Both the position numbers and the translations under genes were made by a program. The notes below the pieces were generated by a model. That model searched no databases and was not told the origin of the DNA. It worked only from the letters and a program-made list of their open reading frames with translations. From an uncultured Ruminococcus sp. (GTDB taxonomy: Bacteria > Bacillota > Clostridia > Oscillospirales > Ruminococcaceae), in contig CAMKMD010000004.1 in assembly GCA_946413815.1 (NCBI GenBank), positions 45,788 to 109,787 of the forward strand: DNA of 64,000 nt, given 5' to 3'. Positions 61,435 through 64,000 of the stretch are shown in pieces (position 1 is the stretch's first letter; each line of letters opens with the position of its first letter).

Positions 61435-62127
61435 TTACATTTTTTTCTTGAATATGCTCAGACCGCCGAGGATGCCGAATACATAGCTCTCAAGGAGCCT
61501 GAAAAAGAAGCTTCCTCCAAGGCCGAGCTCTCTCTTTACTCTTCCGAAGTTAAAGAAGAAGTTGCTGAAGGTGCCCTCTGTGAATCCGAATTTCTCAAGG
61601 AATAATTCATCAACAGCAGCCTCTGCTGACTTCGGTTCGCTGTCACTTATCTCTGAGAGTGTGTTATAGGTCGAAATAAGCGTCTTTCTCAGTTCGATAA
61701 AACCATCCGTGAGGTTCCAGCAGAATACTATCCTCTGCGCAAGGTAGATGGCAAATATACATACTACTATGCAGACAATAGCACAGTATTTCCCGTCGAG
61801 AAAGTCGTCCTTCGTCATGAATATGAATCCCCAGACAGCACCTCCGGCGAGCAGCGCACCGCACACAGCCGCCAGCACACCGAGCTTTCCGACGAGTATC
61901 CACAGCACAAAGCCGGGTATACATCCGATTACAGCGCCGAGAATGCCCTTCATCAGTTCCATGAAATCCGATTCCCCGGAAGGCAGTCCGGCCATGGTCA
62001 GGTTTGAACTGTCATAGACTGGCGGAGCCGTGCCCGGATAGCGGGGTGTCTCTTCAAAGCCTGTGAACGGTTCATCCATGAGTCGCTCTTTTGCTGAACG
62101 CTCTGGTATATTGTTGTTATCCTCCAT
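61435..62127 (-). CDS. Small multi-pass membrane protein of unknown function
   Basis: 230 residues, no family recognised. A polar N-terminus of ~60 residues (ERSAKERLMDEPFTGFEETP) precedes hydrophobic segments at about 62-105 (two helices with Gly-rich turns), 115-140 and near 205-225. The start at 62127 has AAAGGAGA upstream. It stands alone, facing the esterase gene and divergent from the hydrolase gene. Confidence 0.7.
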   Translation of the reverse strand: MEDNNNIPERSAKERLMDEPFTGFEETPRYPGTAPPVYDSSNLTMAGLPSGESDFMELMKGILGAVIGCIPGFVLWILVGKLGVLAAVCGALLAGGAVWGFIFMTKDDFLDGKYCAIVCIVVCIFAIYLAQRIVFCWNLTDGFIELRKTLISTYNTLSEISDSEPKSAEAAVDELFLEKFGFTEGTFSNFFFNFGRVKRELGLGGSFFFRLLESYVFGILGGLSIFKKKM

Positions 62128-62198
62128 AGTATGATCTCCTTTATCATGTAATAAGCACATTTATTATAACACATAACTCAAAATAATTCAACTATTAT

Positions 62199-62227
62199 TT
62201 GACAGAAAAAATAATTTGTGATAGAAT
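62199..62227 (+). promoter_or_regulatory. Promoter of the hydrolase-methyltransferase operon
   Basis: TTGACA at 62199-62204, a 17-base spacer, TAGAAT at 62222-62227. Confidence 0.78.
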
Positions 62228-62253
62228 AGTATCATAAAAGAAAGAAGAGGACA

Positions 62254-63066
62254 ATGAAAATGATATTTAACATACATAACGGCTCTGTTACTGTCGGAAA
62301 ATCAGAGATGGATTATGCCGCATTCGGTACAGGCAGCAGGGTGGCAGTACTTATCCCCGGCCTGTCAGACGGTCTTGCGACTGTAGACGGCAAGGCCCTT
62401 CTCCTTGTAAAGCCATATCTGAGGTATCTCAGCAGGTATACAATATTCATGTTCAGCCGTAAGGATCCGCTTCCTGCGGGCACCGACATCCGGCAGATGG
62501 CGGAGGACCAGGCGGAGGCCATGCGTATCCTCGACATCACACGGGCGTGTGTCTCCGGAGTGTCTCAGGGCGGCATGATAGCCCAGCACCTCGCAGCAGA
62601 GCATCCTGACCTTGTGGAAAAGCTCGCCCTTACTGTGACAGCGCCCTGCGTGAACGATACTATACGCGGGAATATAGACAGATGGAAGGACTTCGCCATG
62701 AAGGGCGATCATGCTTCATTGATGAGAGATACGGCAGAGAAGAGCTACTCAGACCATTATCTCAGCCGTTACAGATTATTCCTCCCGCTTCTGAGATTTG
62801 TGGGAAAGCCTAAGGACTACAGCCGCTTCCTTGTGAATGCCCATGCTATTCTCGGCTTTGATGCAAGGGAGGCAGACAGCCGTATCGCCTGTCCGACGCT
62901 TATAATCTCAGGAGATTCGGATAAGACGGTAGGTACGGAAGCAGGCGAGGAGCTGCACAGAAACATTCCCGGCAGCGAACTGTATACATACAAGGGTCTC
63001 GGCCACGCTCTTTACGAAGAAGCGAGAGATTACAACAGACGTATATTTGATTTTTTCAGCAGATGA
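62254..63066 (+). CDS. Alpha/beta-hydrolase fold protein
   Basis: 270 residues, cytoplasmic. The nucleophile elbow is CVSGVSQGGMIAQHLAAEHPDLV (Ser near 103), the acid Asp lies in LIISGDSDKTVG and the His in YKGLGHALYEEA, giving a full catalytic triad. It resembles BioH/MhpC-like esterases and haloperoxidase-type hydrolases; the substrate cannot be told. The ATG follows GAAGAGG closely. A methyltransferase gene follows after 18 bases. Confidence 0.85.
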   Translation: MKMIFNIHNGSVTVGKSEMDYAAFGTGSRVAVLIPGLSDGLATVDGKALLLVKPYLRYLSRYTIFMFSRKDPLPAGTDIRQMAEDQAEAMRILDITRACVSGVSQGGMIAQHLAAEHPDLVEKLALTVTAPCVNDTIRGNIDRWKDFAMKGDHASLMRDTAEKSYSDHYLSRYRLFLPLLRFVGKPKDYSRFLVNAHAILGFDAREADSRIACPTLIISGDSDKTVGTEAGEELHRNIPGSELYTYKGLGHALYEEARDYNRRIFDFFSR

Positions 63067-63084
63067 CGAAAGGAATGAGCAAAT

Positions 63085-63870
63085 ATGGATATAAAGGATG
63101 ACAGGATAGACGGAGGTAAGGCCTTTGACTGGGGACGCACCTCCTCAGACTACGCAAAATACCGTGATATATACCCGCCGGAGTTCTACGAGAAGATAAC
63201 CGGCAGGGGTCTCTGTCTCAAGGGACAGAAGGTCCTCGACCTTGCCACAGGTACAGGAGTACTCCCGAGGAACCTTTACAGCTTCGGTGCTGAGTGGACC
63301 GGTATTGATATCGCAGAGAATCAGATAGCCTCAGCAAAGGAACTTGCGAAGGGCATGGATATAACCTTCCTGACATCTGCTGCCGAGGATCTGGATTTTC
63401 CTGACGGCAGCTTTGATACAGCAACAGCCTGCCAGTGCTACTGGTACTTCAACTATGAGACACTTATGCCGAAGATGGCACGTCTCCTGAAGCCCGGCGG
63501 ACGCTTTGCGATACTCTGTATGAACTGGCTTCCCTATGAGGACAGGATCGTAGGAGAAAGCGAGAAGCTCGTTCTGAAATACAATCCCGGCTGGACAGGC
63601 TGCGGTGAGACACGCCACCCCATAGCTGTGCCGGATATAGCGTTTGAGTACTTTGATCTGACAGACAGCGAGGTATTCGATCTCCACGTACCCTTCACCC
63701 GGGAGACATGGAACGGAAGAATGAAAGCCTGCCGAGGAGTGGGTGCTTCTCTCACACCAGACGAGATAGCAGCATGGGAGAAGGAACACATGGAGATGCT
63801 CGAAAAGAACGCGCCGGAGGAATTCACAGTACTTCACTACGGAGCAATAGCTGTTCTTACTAAGAAATGA
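63085..63870 (+). CDS. Class I SAM-dependent methyltransferase
   Basis: 261 residues. AdoMet motif I VLDLATGTGVLPRNL near residue 50, acidic loop WTGIDIAENQIASAKELA, motif LDFPDGSFDTATACQCYWYF and LLKPGGRFAILCMNW. It belongs to the Methyltransf_11/25-like group. AAAGGAAT precedes the ATG at a workable distance, and it is probably co-transcribed with the hydrolase. Confidence 0.87.
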   Translation: MDIKDDRIDGGKAFDWGRTSSDYAKYRDIYPPEFYEKITGRGLCLKGQKVLDLATGTGVLPRNLYSFGAEWTGIDIAENQIASAKELAKGMDITFLTSAAEDLDFPDGSFDTATACQCYWYFNYETLMPKMARLLKPGGRFAILCMNWLPYEDRIVGESEKLVLKYNPGWTGCGETRHPIAVPDIAFEYFDLTDSEVFDLHVPFTRETWNGRMKACRGVGASLTPDEIAAWEKEHMEMLEKNAPEEFTVLHYGAIAVLTKK

Positions 63871-63877
63871 TGATTAA

Positions 63878-63906
63878 AAGGCTGCATGATATTCTCATGC
63901 AGCCTT
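63878..63906 (+). terminator. Terminator after the methyltransferase gene
   Basis: AAGGCTGCATG and CATGCAGCCTT form an 11-bp stem with a 7-base loop, eight bases after the stop codon. Confidence 0.88.
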
Positions 63907-63955
63907 CAGTTTGTAAAAAAGGTAGTTTCAACGATAAAACCAATTGGTTGGGATT

Positions 63956-64000
63956 CTAAAGGGCCTTCGGCCCTTTAGCGGAGTCCAGAGGCAGAGCCTC
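63956..64000. repeat. Intergenic hairpin element, cut by the window end
   Basis: CTAAAGGGCC and GGCCCTTTAG form a perfect 10-bp hairpin at 63956-63978. It is followed by GGAGTCCAGAGGCAGAGCCTC, which looks like the left part of a second hairpin (CCAGAGGC/GCCTCTGG). Similar GGGTCCAGGGGG-x-AGCCCC elements are scattered between genes in this bacterial family, by recollection. The right end is outside the window. Confidence 0.5.

Noticed and set aside
1..64000. Insertion sequences, prophage or integrase genes
   Set aside because: No transposase, integrase, phage structural or recombinase sequence was recognised in any frame.

Overview
The window looks like the chromosome of a fibre-degrading, cellulosome-forming Ruminococcus-type Firmicute (Oscillospiraceae). 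The main evidence is seven secreted proteins carrying type I dockerin modules, most of them joined by Thr/Ala/Pro- or Gln/Pro-rich linkers. Gram-positive-style lipoproteins, strong AAGGAGG ribosome binding sites and near-consensus sigma-A promoters agree with this. No species is claimed.

Region 1 (1-11,860) is about tetrapyrroles. An ATGA-coupled operon (cobU end, cobS, a short cobU-like gene, cobC, cbiB, cobD, cobQ, cbiC) performs late cobalamin assembly. After a promoter, a cobalamin riboswitch and a terminator-like hairpin comes a second operon: a CbiK-type chelatase made as a lipoprotein, a lipoprotein with two NEAT-like repeats, and a FecCD/BtuCDF-type importer. It appears to be a B12-repressed surface system for capturing a corrinoid, haem or metal.

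Region 2 (11,860-23,300) holds three large dockerin proteins on the minus strand: LRR-transglutaminase with a double dockerin, LTD-CotH-CBM-dockerin, and LRR-Big2-dockerin. Among them lie a YoaP-like acetyltransferase and, on the plus strand, a 29-codon gene behind a strong promoter. Its N-terminus matches the Y-x-x-P-x-L leader pattern of lasso-type RiPP precursors.

Region 3 (23,600-35,700) has a YtrA-type GntR regulator with its operator on the promoter, followed by an ABC-2 exporter, a CPBP protease homologue and a YunG-like protein. Next is a two-component system divergent from an operon of a propeller-fused solute-binding lipoprotein, two sugar-type permeases without an ATPase, and an HlyD-like adaptor. 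Between them lie four TTAGAG repeats spaced exactly 11 bp. A tRNA-Ser(CGA) gene follows.

Region 4 (35,700-45,000) has an ECF sigma factor and probable anti-sigma factor behind a perfect cre-like palindrome, a CtpE-like P-type ATPase, a CadA/ZntA-like P-type ATPase behind a perfect 12-2-12 ArsR-type operator, a methyltransferase and metY.

Region 5 (45,000-61,400) is the polysaccharide region: GH97-dockerin, GH43-dockerin-GH43, an SPFH/zinc-ribbon protein, a GH5 enzyme without a signal peptide, a triple GH16-dockerin protein, an AraC regulator, and a divergent GH43-CBM-dockerin-CE1 protein. The window ends with a small membrane protein, an alpha/beta hydrolase, a methyltransferase and part of an intergenic hairpin element. 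Coordinates, motifs and hairpins were read by eye; domain names come from motif recognition, not from searches.
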